Assembly (NCBI GenBank): GCA_958352845.1
Contig: CATWQC010000003.1
Span: 72,905 to 136,904, forward strand
DNA from: an uncultured Collinsella sp.
Lineage (GTDB): Bacteria; Actinomycetota; Coriobacteriia; Coriobacteriales; Coriobacteriaceae
Direction of reading: 5' to 3'
Length of the DNA: 64,000 bases
The notes under the pieces are model-generated. The model was not told the origin of the DNA and did no database searches. It saw only the letters and a list, made by a program, of their open reading frames with translations. A program made the translations under genes and the position numbers. The number at the start of each line of letters is the position of its first letter. Within the stretch, counting starts at the first letter, position 1. Below are positions 42,547-51,353 of the stretch, in pieces.

Positions 42547-43977
42547 TCAGGTGGTTGTCGGGACATAGGGATAGTATTCAAAGCGCAGTGTCATAAGCCG
42601 CTGCGGGAATTCAATAGCCGCGGCGATGATATTGGCATCGCGGGCACGATCAAACCCTACGAGTTCGATCTGATACGAGACGTCTTGCATAATGTCCAGA
42701 CGTCGCCAGGCTAGGAGTGTGTCGCCATCGAATTCCAAGGTCTTGCCTCCGTCTGGGGCAACGGCGTATAGACGCAGTTTAGCGGTGGTTACAGGGTCGA
42801 CAACCGTGACCTTTTTAATTTCGTTTCGAGTATTCTTGGCGCCCAACAAGGTGAGCAGTGTTGGGGCCACGACCTCGCCCGATGGCAAAAAGACGACTTC
42901 GATGGATTCGGGAAATGCGATGATGGCCGACTTGCGGACGGGCTGATTGGCGGCGGCAACTTCGATGTTCGCAGCGTCGATGACCTCTGTGTGGTCGAGC
43001 GCGGCAAGCACGCAGCAGTTACCCTCATCAATTTCTTGAGGATCAGCAAGCCCCAGACTGTCCGCGAGCTCGGGGTCGTTTGGAACGGCAGCGGGCTCAT
43101 TCGATGCTTCGAAAGAAGCTGGGACGCTGTTTGTCGGCGACGGCGTGTCGCCCGCACCTGCTTCTTTGTCCGCGCTCTCTTCTTGTATGGTTGCATTGAT
43201 GGGTTCGTCGTTTGAGGGGAGCGTCTTGGCGTCAAGCGCGGAGGGGAGAATTCCGATGGCTCCTGATCCGTTCCACTCCATTTCGAGAAGCGCCGGGTCG
43301 GCAAGAATGCGTTGCCTGCTTTGCGCGTGGGCATCGATTTCAATAGGGCCTGCCTCTATCCCTCGTGTAAGGCTGAGTGATCCGGCTGGCTTCTCGAAAT
43401 GAGCGTCTGTGTCTTTGGTGCTGACGGCGTAGAACAGCAGGGACGCTTCTCCCGCCGCGATGGCATCGGTACCGGCTTTGGTCAGCCGCAACGATGCCGT
43501 GAATGAGAGGGTGGGCTGCGCATCATCTGCATTCGCGGCGGCGCAGCCCAGACATATACCGCCTCCTTTCTCAAAAAACGTACCGTCGAAGGCGACCTTC
43601 GCTCCGTTCGCCGAGTCATCGACCGAAGCGATGTCGATGCGCAGCTCTAAATTGCATGGATCGCCATCCGCATCGAGCACAACCGAGCGCCACGTGCAGA
43701 CGGTGCACCCCGCCTGGGAGCCGTTTGCCTTGTTCGAACGCTTGATATCCACGACTATCGAGCCGTCCGTATCACGACGAAGGCATCCCGAGGTTGAGAC
43801 CGCGGCCTGTGCGATCGAAAAACGCTCGCACGCAATGGTACTCGACGGATTTGGAGCGGAACTTAGGGCTGCTGGTAAGGAGTCTGCCATGACGGGAGTC
43901 GCCCAAGCGGCGACAGGCGTTCCGGTTGCGAGCGCGCCGCAAAGTGCGACGACGGACAAAAGGTTCTTCGATGCCAT
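42547..43977 (-). CDS. Large exported protein of the 42.5-45.7 kb cluster
   Basis: 476 residues from ATG 43977 with AAGGAG upstream. It has a signal peptide (NLLSVVALCGALATGTPVAAWA) and no C-terminal anchor. Cys pairs CTVC and CLGC, and the CC pair in GNCCVL, may form disulfides. The middle (about 240-320) is acidic and low in complexity. The last 130 residues are beta-rich (SIEVVFLPSGEVVAPTLLTLLG, YQIELVGFD, LMTLRFEYYPYVP). I recognise no family. The gene starts 18 bases after the small wall-anchored protein gene and probably belongs to its operon. Confidence 0.8.
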   Translation of the reverse strand: MASKNLLSVVALCGALATGTPVAAWATPVMADSLPAALSSAPNPSSTIACERFSIAQAAVSTSGCLRRDTDGSIVVDIKRSNKANGSQAGCTVCTWRSVVLDADGDPCNLELRIDIASVDDSANGAKVAFDGTFFEKGGGICLGCAAANADDAQPTLSFTASLRLTKAGTDAIAAGEASLLFYAVSTKDTDAHFEKPAGSLSLTRGIEAGPIEIDAHAQSRQRILADPALLEMEWNGSGAIGILPSALDAKTLPSNDEPINATIQEESADKEAGAGDTPSPTNSVPASFEASNEPAAVPNDPELADSLGLADPQEIDEGNCCVLAALDHTEVIDAANIEVAAANQPVRKSAIIAFPESIEVVFLPSGEVVAPTLLTLLGAKNTRNEIKKVTVVDPVTTAKLRLYAVAPDGGKTLEFDGDTLLAWRRLDIMQDVSYQIELVGFDRARDANIIAAAIEFPQRLMTLRFEYYPYVPTTT

Positions 43978-43995
43978 GGGGTCTCCTTAGCTAAT

Positions 43996-44277
43996 TTAGT
44001 GCGGCCTGTCCGTGTTTTGTTTCTGGCTGCGTTTGATGTGCAGACCGAGGCCGGCGGTTCCCGCGCCTGCTGCTGTGGCGCCTGCTGCCAAGAGCCAACG
44101 TCCATCGCCTGTCTGCGCCAACGGTTCTTCGCGGTCGCCGCGGTCGAGCTCCGAGAGGTCGACCGTCACTTGTGTGGCGGCCTGCGCCTGTTCTTGCTGG
44201 GCAAAGGCCATGGCTGGCCCAAACGCTAGGATGCTGACGGCGGCGGCCAGGGCGACGGCCTTATGCCGTGTGCACAC
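43996..44277 (-). CDS. Small wall-anchored protein with LAQTGD sorting signal
   Basis: 93 residues from GTG 44277, inside the end of the preceding gene (17-base overlap), consistent with coupling. An upstream TTG at 44307 is possible but has a poorer context. Signal peptide (residues 1-26, AAAVSILAFGPAMAFA), then only about 25 mature residues, then LAQTGD (53-58), a Gly/Ala-rich hydrophobic segment and HIKRSQK. This is a minimal sortase substrate. It could be an anchor or base for the exported proteins encoded on either side. No sortase gene lies in the window. Confidence 0.8.
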   Translation of the reverse strand: MCTRHKAVALAAAVSILAFGPAMAFAQQEQAQAATQVTVDLSELDRGDREEPLAQTGDGRWLLAAGATAAGAGTAGLGLHIKRSQKQNTDRPH

Positions 44278-44860
44278 CGGGCTCGACCGTCCAGGTGATC
44301 GTTGCAACCTGATCGCCTTCGCCGGTTACGTGGAAGATGTCGCGCGTGACGCGGGCGACGTTTCCGCTTGTCTTGAGCTTAATTTTGTCTGTGCCGCCGG
44401 CAATGCCCTGGTAGCCCATGTCGAAGGCTGCATTCTTGGAAAGATCGAGGCCCGTCCCCTGCATTGCGGCGCTGGCGTTCTGGAGTGCGCCGTCGGGGCC
44501 GACCTTAAAGTCGATGGAGTTCTGCGCGGTTCCGGCCTTGGCGTCGGCAGCAATGGTCCAGGTGTTCATGGCGTCGATCTTCATGTTGGTGACATGGATG
44601 CCGTAGGCCGAATGATTGTCGATGGTGGTCGCGTCTTCTGAGGGGCCCTGAAGCGTGCCGTCGGCCTTGGCGACGAAGGGAATAACCGTCGGAACTTTGA
44701 ACTCAACGTTGTCGATCTCGGTCCTGACCATTACTTTCGTGGTTCCAACGCGCCCGGCCGCCATAGCTGGCGTCGGGGCAGCGCCCATTGCGAGCGCGAG
44801 CGCGAGCCCTGCGCCCACGACGAGCGCTCTGGCTCCGTTCATGTTCCTGGTGATGTCCAT
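44261..44860 (-). CDS. Exported beta-rich protein
   Basis: 199 residues from ATG 44860 with AAAGGA upstream. Signal peptide ends PAMAAG. The mature part is beta-strand-like, with VEFKVPTVIPFVAKADGT, IDNHSAYGIHVTNMKI and a final ATITWTVEPG. Short exported proteins with this VP.TIPF..ADGT pattern are frequent in gut Firmicutes and Actinobacteria and may be pilin- or WxL-like subunits; no family is assigned here. The overlap with the LAQTGD gene suggests joint action at the wall. Confidence 0.78.
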   Translation of the reverse strand: MDITRNMNGARALVVGAGLALALAMGAAPTPAMAAGRVGTTKVMVRTEIDNVEFKVPTVIPFVAKADGTLQGPSEDATTIDNHSAYGIHVTNMKIDAMNTWTIAADAKAGTAQNSIDFKVGPDGALQNASAAMQGTGLDLSKNAAFDMGYQGIAGGTDKIKLKTSGNVARVTRDIFHVTGEGDQVATITWTVEPGVHTA

Positions 44861-44950
44861 GGTCGTTCCTTTCTATTCGCCGCGGGCCGTCCCCGCGATG
44901 ATTGGACGGATGCTGGTGAATTGCGTGCGGTGCCGCGTCGGCCGGAAAAG

Positions 44951-45460
44951 CTAGTTCTCGGCTTGCTCAACCCGCACCTTGACACGTGTCGGATTGCCGT
45001 GGCTGTCGAGGGTCTTGGCATCGAGTGCCTGGATCTCGATGTACGCCTCGCCTTCTTTGATGTCGCCGGCGGGGCACGTCTCGATTGTCTTGCCGGTCTC
45101 GACCACACCGGATTCGTACATGGTCTCGTCGTTTTGGATGACGCGGAATCGCTGGGGAAATTTATTGTCTTGGACGTTTTGCACGTTGACGCGCAGCTTG
45201 CCGTCCTCCTGCAGCTGAGCGACCGGCGCGACCGAAATCGTCATCATGTTGTCGCGGACGATAGCGTCGAGCTCATCTTGGATTTCCTGACGCGTTTTGC
45301 CCTCGGCCGTCGTAACCGAAGCGCCCGCCTCGGGTACGGGCTGCGACTGCCAAGCGTATAGTCCTACGGCGACAAGGGCGCAGACGATGGCCAAACAGGC
45401 AACGATGAGCTTCTTGCGATGCCCCAGGCCTGCAAAGTGGGGTGGCTTCTTCGCGCTCAT
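44951..45460 (-). CDS. Membrane-anchored extracytoplasmic protein
   Basis: 169 residues from ATG 45460. One N-terminal transmembrane segment (LIVACLAIVCALVAVGLYAW) after a basic HRKK. The outer part has two regions: a helix-like TRQEIQDELDAIVRDNMM and a beta-sandwich-like stretch FPQRFRVIQNDETMYES, EGEAYIEIQALD. It overlaps the previous stop (ATGA). I know no family name. The context suggests a partner of the exported proteins downstream. Confidence 0.78.
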   Translation of the reverse strand: MSAKKPPHFAGLGHRKKLIVACLAIVCALVAVGLYAWQSQPVPEAGASVTTAEGKTRQEIQDELDAIVRDNMMTISVAPVAQLQEDGKLRVNVQNVQDNKFPQRFRVIQNDETMYESGVVETGKTIETCPAGDIKEGEAYIEIQALDAKTLDSHGNPTRVKVRVEQAEN

Positions 45461-45753
45461 GCGGCATCCTTGGCGGTATAGATGCGCGCAAAGGTGGACG
45501 GGTCCGCTCCAAAGAGCATGTGAAGCATCAGACGGCGCGAGTAGACGAGCTCGTCGAAGTCGGGAGGGAGCTCGATGTCGTGGATATGCGCGATGTGGTG
45601 GGCGAGCGCCGAGAACGACTCGGGGTCGCAGATCACATCGGTGGTAACGTGGTAGACCGTCGTATCGGGGAATGCCTCTTCGTCGAAAGGCAGGAGATGG
45701 GGATCGTCGTCGACTTCGATGGCGATGCCGTACTGGGGCCAGTAATATGCCAT
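45457..45753 (-). CDS. Hypothetical protein, first gene of the exported-protein cluster
   Basis: 98 residues from ATG 45753 with GGGAGG upstream. Cytoplasmic, without signal or membrane segment. It opens with YYWPQYGIAIEVDDDPHLLPFD, whose IAIEVD and preceding aromatic residues recall the metal-binding strand of DUF559/Vsr-type nucleases, but the rest of that core is not seen. The remainder is helical and rich in His and Asp (ALAHHIAHIHDIELPPDFDELVYSRR). Function unknown. Its overlap with the next gene links it to the cluster. Confidence 0.75.
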   Translation of the reverse strand: MAYYWPQYGIAIEVDDDPHLLPFDEEAFPDTTVYHVTTDVICDPESFSALAHHIAHIHDIELPPDFDELVYSRRLMLHMLFGADPSTFARIYTAKDAA

Positions 45754-46099
45754 GGGAACCTCCCTGCTTCTGGGGCCAAAACTTCTATCGGTTTTGGCTG
45801 TCGACGCCGACCGTATCAGCCGCTACTTGACCAATTTCTGACCAAATGCTTGACGGATTGGCGTCTCCGCAGGTAAAAGGCGGCAAAAAATACTCCAACT
45901 TTTTTCGAGCGACAATCGCGCGGTCGGCAACGGCGGGGCCATATGTGTCAAAAGCATCGTCTGCCGAGGAAGCCTTGCCGTTCGCCGAATTGCACGAACG
46001 TAAAAATCGCCAATTATGGAGACGGTCTCGAACACGTCGACGAAACGATGCGGTAACATCTCCCTGCAAACACTGTAGTTAGCTAAAGGAGGAGTTCGC
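45754..46099. other. Gene-free spacer before the lactate dehydrogenase genes
   Basis: A hairpin GCCAAAAC...GTTTTGGC (45775-45798) lies 22 bases upstream of the 45753 start. Further right are three TTGAC/TGACC half-sites (about 45827, 45838 and 45850) that could be regulator sites for the divergent lactate genes. No gene is supported. Confidence 0.5.
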
Positions 46100-47701
46100 G
46101 TGTCTGCAACCATTAAACCCTTCACCGACGAGTTCGAAGAGTATGGTCGCGATGAGTCTCGCGCATCGGGCGAGGCCTCGAGCATCTCGTTTCCGACGAC
46201 GGAAGACGAGGTCCGCGCCATTTTGGGAAAGCTCCATGCCGAGTGTGTCCCGGTAACGGTTCAGGGCGCCCGAACCGGCCTTGCCGCCGGTGCCGTGCCC
46301 CACGGCGGGCATATCCTCAATACTTCCCGTATGAATCGCTACTTGGGCCTTCGCCGCGATGAACAAGGCCAATTTCTGCTGCGCGTGGAGCCGGGCGTTG
46401 TGCTCTCGGAGCTGCGCAAGCAGCTGAGCAAGAAGGTGCTGCCGACCGCTGGTTGGGACCAGGCATCGCTTAAGGCCTACGATGAGTTTCAAGAGGCCCC
46501 CGAGCAGTTCTTTCCCACCGATCCCACCGAGGCGTCTGCCTGTCTGGGCGGCATGGCGGCATGTAACGCCTCCGGTGCCCGCAGCTACGCCTACGGCCCC
46601 ATGCGCCCGCATATCACGGGACTCCACGTCGCGCTGGCTGATGGTGATTTGCTTGAGCTTCGGCGCGGCGAGGCTTTTGCCCAGGGCCGCCACCTGTCGC
46701 TCGTGACGGCAGCGGGCCGTGCACTCGAGCTCGATCTTCCTGACTACACCATGCCTAAGACAAAAAATGCCTCAGGCTATTTCGTTGCGGACGAAATGGA
46801 TGCCATCGACCTCTTTATCGGTGCTTGCGGCACGCTCGGCGTTATCACCGAGCTCGAGATTGCCCTGCAGTCGGCGCCTGCGGTCGTTTGGGGCGTGAGC
46901 TGCTTTTTCGATAGCGAAGACAAGGCCGTGTCCTTTACCGATTCCGTGCGCCCCGTTCTGTCCCACGCGGCTGCCATCGAATATTTCGATGCGGGCGCCC
47001 TGGATATCCTGCGTCGTCAGCGTGAGCAGTCGACCGCGTTCGCCTCGCTGCCGGCGCTCGATAAAGACGCCAAGGTCTGTGTCTACGTGGAGCTCGACTG
47101 CGACGACGAAGTTCAGGCGACTGAGGAGCTGTATCACTTGGGGTGGGTACTGGAGCTTGCGGGCGGCAGTGACGATGCGACATGGGTCGCGCGCACCGAG
47201 GTCGATCGCGAGTGCCAGCGGTTCTTCCGCCATGCAGTGCCCGAGAGCGTCAACATGCTCATCGACGAGCGTCGCCGCACGGATTCCACCATCACCAAAC
47301 TGGGCTCTGACATGTCGGTGCCCAACGCACGCTTGGGCGATGTCATCGCCCTTTATCGGCGCACGCTGGCCGAAAGTGGGCTTGAATCTGCCGCCTGGGG
47401 GCACATCGGTAACAACCATCTGCATGTGAACATTTTGCCGCGCGATGCGCAAGACTACCGTCGCGGTGGAGAACTCTTTGCCCAGTGGGCTTCCGAGGTC
47501 ACGGCCATGGGCGGTGCCGTTTCTGCCGAGCATGGCGTCGGCAAGATCAAGGCGGGCTTCTTGGAGACGATGTACGGTCACGAGGCCATGGTCGAGTCGG
47601 CACGGCTCAAGCTCCAGCTCGATCCCGACGGGCAGCTGGGTCGCGGCAACCTGTTTGCGGAGAAGCTCTTGGATGAACTCGTCCAGAAAGGGGGCGCGTG
47701 A
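46100..47701 (+). CDS. FAD-dependent D-lactate dehydrogenase-type subunit (LctD-like)
   Basis: 533 residues from GTG 46100, behind a strong AAAGGAGGAG. The FAD-binding type 4 domain (VTVQGARTGLAAGAVPHGG, GMAACNASGARSYAYG) and the C-terminal FAD-oxidase part (GHIGNNHLHVNILPRD, GGAVSAEHGVGKIK) are of the GlcD/Dld family. EtfB and ferredoxin-fused EtfA follow directly. In Acetobacterium woodii the same three proteins form the LctBCD complex, which drives lactate oxidation with NAD+ by using reduced ferredoxin (electron confurcation). The same role is inferred here. Confidence 0.9.
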   Translation: MSATIKPFTDEFEEYGRDESRASGEASSISFPTTEDEVRAILGKLHAECVPVTVQGARTGLAAGAVPHGGHILNTSRMNRYLGLRRDEQGQFLLRVEPGVVLSELRKQLSKKVLPTAGWDQASLKAYDEFQEAPEQFFPTDPTEASACLGGMAACNASGARSYAYGPMRPHITGLHVALADGDLLELRRGEAFAQGRHLSLVTAAGRALELDLPDYTMPKTKNASGYFVADEMDAIDLFIGACGTLGVITELEIALQSAPAVVWGVSCFFDSEDKAVSFTDSVRPVLSHAAAIEYFDAGALDILRRQREQSTAFASLPALDKDAKVCVYVELDCDDEVQATEELYHLGWVLELAGGSDDATWVARTEVDRECQRFFRHAVPESVNMLIDERRRTDSTITKLGSDMSVPNARLGDVIALYRRTLAESGLESAAWGHIGNNHLHVNILPRDAQDYRRGGELFAQWASEVTAMGGAVSAEHGVGKIKAGFLETMYGHEAMVESARLKLQLDPDGQLGRGNLFAEKLLDELVQKGGA

Positions 47702-47703
47702 AG

Positions 47704-48519
47704 ATGAGCGATTTCCATATGGTGGTGTGCGTCAAGGCCGTGCCGGGCAGCACCGAGGTCAAGATGGACCCCAAGACCAATACCATCGTGCGCGATGGCA
47801 AGCAGGCGGTCATTAATCCCTTTGATGCGAGCGCTTTGGAATGCGCGCTGGCGCTGAAGGACGACTTTATCGGCTTTGGCATGGACGTGCGCGTAACGGT
47901 GGTGTCGATGGGCATCCCCGCGACCGAGTTGCTGCTGCGCGACTGCATCGCTCGAGGTGCCGACGACGCGCTGCTGCTGACCGATCGCGCCTTTGCGGGT
48001 GCCGATACCCTGGCGACCACCTATGCTCTCAAATGCGGCATCGAGGCGCTCGACGAGGACTTCGATCTGCTCATCTGCGGCAAGATGGCGGTGGATGGCG
48101 ATACGGCCCAGATTGGTCCCGAGCTTGCCGGTGCCTTTGAGATTCCCTGCGTGACCGACGTGAGCTGCGTGCAAAGCGCGGGCTTTACGACGTGTGGCTC
48201 GCTGGCGCTCGTTCACGGATGCGATGCCGGCGAGGAGACGGTGTACCTTGAGATGCCGTGCGCGATGACGACTGCCAAGGAGATTGGCCAGTTGCGTATG
48301 CCGAGTATTGCCGGTATTCGCGCGGCGGAGGAGGCGGACGTGCGCGTGGTCAGTGCCGCCGACGTGAACGCCGACCCCGCGCGTTGCGGTCTTGCCGGGT
48401 CGCCGACACAGGTCGTGCGCTCGTTTGTGCCCGACCGTGACCAAACGTGCGAGGCCGTTGAGGGGACGGCGTCCGAGCAGGCGGCAAAGCTTGCCAAGAT
48501 TATCGAGGGGATGGCATAG
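47704..48519 (+). CDS. etfB: Electron transfer flavoprotein beta subunit
   Basis: 271 residues from ATG 47704; a GTG at 47698 overlapping the previous stop is also possible. The start VVCVKAVPGSTEVKMD, NPFDASALECALALKD and the TDRAFAGADTLATTYAL, ICGKMAVDGDTAQIGPELA stretches are characteristic of EtfB from bifurcating systems, where the domain binds the bifurcating FAD with EtfA. It pairs with EtfA from the next gene, which starts at the base after this stop. Confidence 0.95.
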   Translation: MSDFHMVVCVKAVPGSTEVKMDPKTNTIVRDGKQAVINPFDASALECALALKDDFIGFGMDVRVTVVSMGIPATELLLRDCIARGADDALLLTDRAFAGADTLATTYALKCGIEALDEDFDLLICGKMAVDGDTAQIGPELAGAFEIPCVTDVSCVQSAGFTTCGSLALVHGCDAGEETVYLEMPCAMTTAKEIGQLRMPSIAGIRAAEEADVRVVSAADVNADPARCGLAGSPTQVVRSFVPDRDQTCEAVEGTASEQAAKLAKIIEGMA

Positions 48520-49725
48520 ATGAGCGGACTGATTATCGATAGCGAAGCCTGTATCGGCTGCGGTCGCTGCGTTCGCGCCTGTGCCTCGGGCGGCATCGTA
48601 GTGGAAGGCGAGCGACCCAGCCGATGCGCCCGCGTAACCGACGGCTGCATCCTATGCGGTGGGTGCGTCGACGCCTGCCCTGTCAACGCTATCTCGATCG
48701 AGCGTGACGAGGCCGCTGGTGCGGTGGACCTTGATGCATATCGAGACATTTGGGTATTCGCGCAGACCGACGAGCACGATACGGTGACTCCCGTTGCCTA
48801 TGAGCTTATGGGCAAGGGCCGCGAGCTTGCCGATGCTCGCGACTGCCGTCTGGTGGCACTGATCGGTATGGGTCCCGAGGGTTCTCTTGGCGACCTGGAG
48901 CATCTGGTTTGCGCGGGCGCCGACGAAGTCCTGGCCTGTCGCGACGAGCGCCTGCGCCAAAACGATGCGGAGGTCTACGCCCGCTTGATCTGCGATTTGG
49001 TAGCCGAACGCAAACCCGAGGCCATCCTATACGGTGCGACCGCTTTTGGCCGCGAACTGGCACCCGGCGTTGCCGTGCGCTTGCAGACGGGCCTTACGGC
49101 TGACTGCACCGTACTTTCGATGGATACGGAGACGGGACTGCTGCAACAGACGCGTCCGGCGTTTGGCGGCAACCTGATGGCCACCATCGTCTGCCCCAAT
49201 CATCGTCCCCAGATGGCAACGGTTCGTCCCGGCATCTTTAAGGCGCCCGACTTTGACTACGACCGCTCCGGCACGATCACCCAGATATCGCTTGCGGATG
49301 ATGCTAAGGCTCGTGTCGAGATCTCGATTCCCGCCGAGGAGTGGAGGCAGCAGGCCTCGATCGCCGATGCCGAGCGCCTGGTCGTGGTGGGCCGCGGCAT
49401 TGGCTCCAAGAAGAATCTGCCCCTGATGCGAAGGCTCGCCGAGGCTCTGGGAGCCGAGCTTGGCTGCACGCGACCTGTCGTGGAGGCCGGCTGGTTGGAG
49501 TATCGCCATCAGATTGGCCAGACCGGCGTATCGGTTTCGCCCAAGCTTCTCGTGAGTATCGGTGTTTCGGGCGCCATCCAGCATCTTGCCGGCATCGGTG
49601 GGGCAGAGTGCATTATCGCCATCAACGAGGACCCGGATGCCCCCATCTTTGGTGCTGCCCAGTACAAGGTTGTCGGCGATGCCGTCGAGGTCGTCGAGGA
49701 ACTGCTGGCCCAGCTTGAGCGCTAG
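48520..49725 (+). CDS. etfA: Electron transfer flavoprotein alpha subunit with two-cluster ferredoxin domain
   Basis: 401 residues from ATG 48520. The N-terminal ~60 residues carry two CxxCxxCxxxC sites (Cys11/14/17/21 and Cys43/46/49/53), i.e. two [4Fe-4S] clusters. The rest is EtfA: nucleotide-fold N-half (AEL.GRDARDCRLVALIG-like) and the C-terminal FAD domain with RPVVEAGWLEYRHQIGQTGVSVSPKL. Ferredoxin-fused EtfA subunits work in lactate dehydrogenase/Etf complexes. The stop shares its bases with that of the convergent HD gene. Confidence 0.94.
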   Translation: MSGLIIDSEACIGCGRCVRACASGGIVVEGERPSRCARVTDGCILCGGCVDACPVNAISIERDEAAGAVDLDAYRDIWVFAQTDEHDTVTPVAYELMGKGRELADARDCRLVALIGMGPEGSLGDLEHLVCAGADEVLACRDERLRQNDAEVYARLICDLVAERKPEAILYGATAFGRELAPGVAVRLQTGLTADCTVLSMDTETGLLQQTRPAFGGNLMATIVCPNHRPQMATVRPGIFKAPDFDYDRSGTITQISLADDAKARVEISIPAEEWRQQASIADAERLVVVGRGIGSKKNLPLMRRLAEALGAELGCTRPVVEAGWLEYRHQIGQTGVSVSPKLLVSIGVSGAIQHLAGIGGAECIIAINEDPDAPIFGAAQYKVVGDAVEVVEELLAQLER

Positions 49726-50534
49726 GCGCGCGCCAGCCAGTCGCGCATCTCGTCCTTAAGGCGGCTCCAAGTCGCCTGCGTGGCGGGGTCGGTAAAGGGC
49801 CGCGTAATGCCAAAGGGCGCGTCGAGCAGGCGGTGGATATCGCCCTGTTCGCGCGCCAGCGCGCGGCTTGCTGGATAGACGAGCTCAAACATAAAGCAGA
49901 TGAGTCCCACCAGGTAGTCTGCGGGCTCGTTGCGTTCATCGCGTGCGACGCAGCGGTGCTCGTCAAAGGCGGCAAGTGTCGGCGACGAGAAACGGCTGCC
50001 GAGAAACGTCTTCTCGTCCACCTTGAGGATGGTGTCGACGGTGCTGTCGGCGATGGTGCGCATAATGTCGATCTTGTCACCATCGCGCACGATATCGCAG
50101 AAGCACCGTGTACGCTCGTCGAGTAGTGCCGGCAGGCGAAAGTCGCTGTGATAGGCGATGCTCGCTCGGATGAGCTCGTCATGTGCACCGGTTTCGATAA
50201 AGTCACGGATGTTTGTCGTGGCGGGTGCATCGGCGGGATTCTCGCCAAAGAGGACCTCGATGCCCAGCGCCGCATGGCTCATGCTCTCGGCGTCCTTAAA
50301 GGTGTCCCAGCGTCGCAGCTGCTCAAAGCGGCCCATATCGTGTAGCAGGCCGCAAAGCCATGCCAGGTCAATATCTTCTGACGACCAGCCCTGCTCGCGC
50401 GCTACGGCATCGCATGCCTCGGCCACGTGGTACGTATGCTCGATTTTGAGCGCGATGCGTGGGTTGGTGGCGTCGTAGGCATCGGTGTAGCTTTTGAAGG
50501 CCGCGCGCGCCCGGTCTCGATCGATAGCTGTCAT
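49722..50534 (-). CDS. HD-domain phosphohydrolase
   Basis: 270 residues from ATG 50534. The HD metal motif is seen as His in IEHTYHV, then HD in LLHDMGRF, a later His/Asp in the AYHSD and DGDKIDI segments. These match the HD superfamily of nucleotide or phosphate ester hydrolases. The substrate is unknown. The gene overlaps the end of etfA by four bases; the palindrome CTAG supplies both stop codons. Confidence 0.88.
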   Translation of the reverse strand: MTAIDRDRARAAFKSYTDAYDATNPRIALKIEHTYHVAEACDAVAREQGWSSEDIDLAWLCGLLHDMGRFEQLRRWDTFKDAESMSHAALGIEVLFGENPADAPATTNIRDFIETGAHDELIRASIAYHSDFRLPALLDERTRCFCDIVRDGDKIDIMRTIADSTVDTILKVDEKTFLGSRFSSPTLAAFDEHRCVARDERNEPADYLVGLICFMFELVYPASRALAREQGDIHRLLDAPFGITRPFTDPATQATWSRLKDEMRDWLARA

Positions 50535-50660
50535 AATGACTTCCTAAAAAGTTGTGTCTTTCGATCCGGTGGCAATTGTAGGTGAACTCGGTTGCTGTCG
50601 GATGATGATTCTGCCGTATCGCTACATGCGGCTCGGAGACCTTGTCAGGGTGAGAAGCGT

Positions 50661-51353
50661 ATGGTGCTCAAAATCGTTAGAACCGTCTGGCCAGTGATGC
50701 TTACCTATGTTGCAATAGGCGCGCCGTGCGGAATGATCATGGGGCAGACGGGAATGGAACCCTGGATGGTCTTTGCCCTGAGCAGCACGTTTGTGACGGG
50801 CAGCGGCCAGTTTATGATCTGCAATCTTTGGCTGGCGGGCGTACCGGCACCTTCGATTATCGCGAGCGTTGCCGCCATCTCCTCGCGTTTTGCGCTTTAC
50901 TCGGCATCGATCGCGCCGCATCTGACGGGCGCCTCGAAGCGTCAGACGCTGGCTGTTGCCGCGACGCTTACCGAGGAGGCATATGGCATCTCGCTTGCCA
51001 AGTTGGTTGAAGGGGAGGATTGGGGCCCGCGCGAGTCCTTTGTGCTCAACGTGATCCTCATCGCAACATGGGGCGTTTCGTGTACGATGGGCGCCATCGT
51101 CGGCGCCGTTGTCGATGTCCCCACCGCCATTGCAGCTTTTGTCTGCACCTCGCTCTTTATCTGCCTGCTCTTTTCGCAACGGCTGTCGCGCGGTAACGTT
51201 GTCGCGGCGGTTTCGGGCGCGGTGTCCGTCGCCGTATGCAAGTTCTTGGGCCTCGCGAATATTGCCGTGCCGGCAAGCGTCGTGGTCGGCATTGCCATTG
51301 CGCTGGCGTGCGATGCTGTATTTGACGGAAGAGGTGCCCGCGATGCCCGTTAA
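50661..51353 (+). CDS. azlC: Branched-chain amino acid exporter subunit AzlC
   Basis: 230 residues from ATG 50661; the ribosome site (AGGGTGAG) is modest. Typical AzlC start PVMLTYVAIGAPCGMIMGQ, with TFVTGSGQFMICNLW and SSRFALYSASIAPHL. AzlC is the larger half of the AzlCD (YgaZH) exporter for branched-chain and related amino acids. AzlD is encoded by the overlapping next gene. Confidence 0.93.
   Translation: MVLKIVRTVWPVMLTYVAIGAPCGMIMGQTGMEPWMVFALSSTFVTGSGQFMICNLWLAGVPAPSIIASVAAISSRFALYSASIAPHLTGASKRQTLAVAATLTEEAYGISLAKLVEGEDWGPRESFVLNVILIATWGVSCTMGAIVGAVVDVPTAIAAFVCTSLFICLLFSQRLSRGNVVAAVSGAVSVAVCKFLGLANIAVPASVVVGIAIALACDAVFDGRGARDAR

Noticed and set aside
45823..46221. Minus-strand frame across the lactate dehydrogenase upstream region
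   Set aside because: Overlaps the strongly supported start of the FAD enzyme and has no ribosome site or recognisable content.
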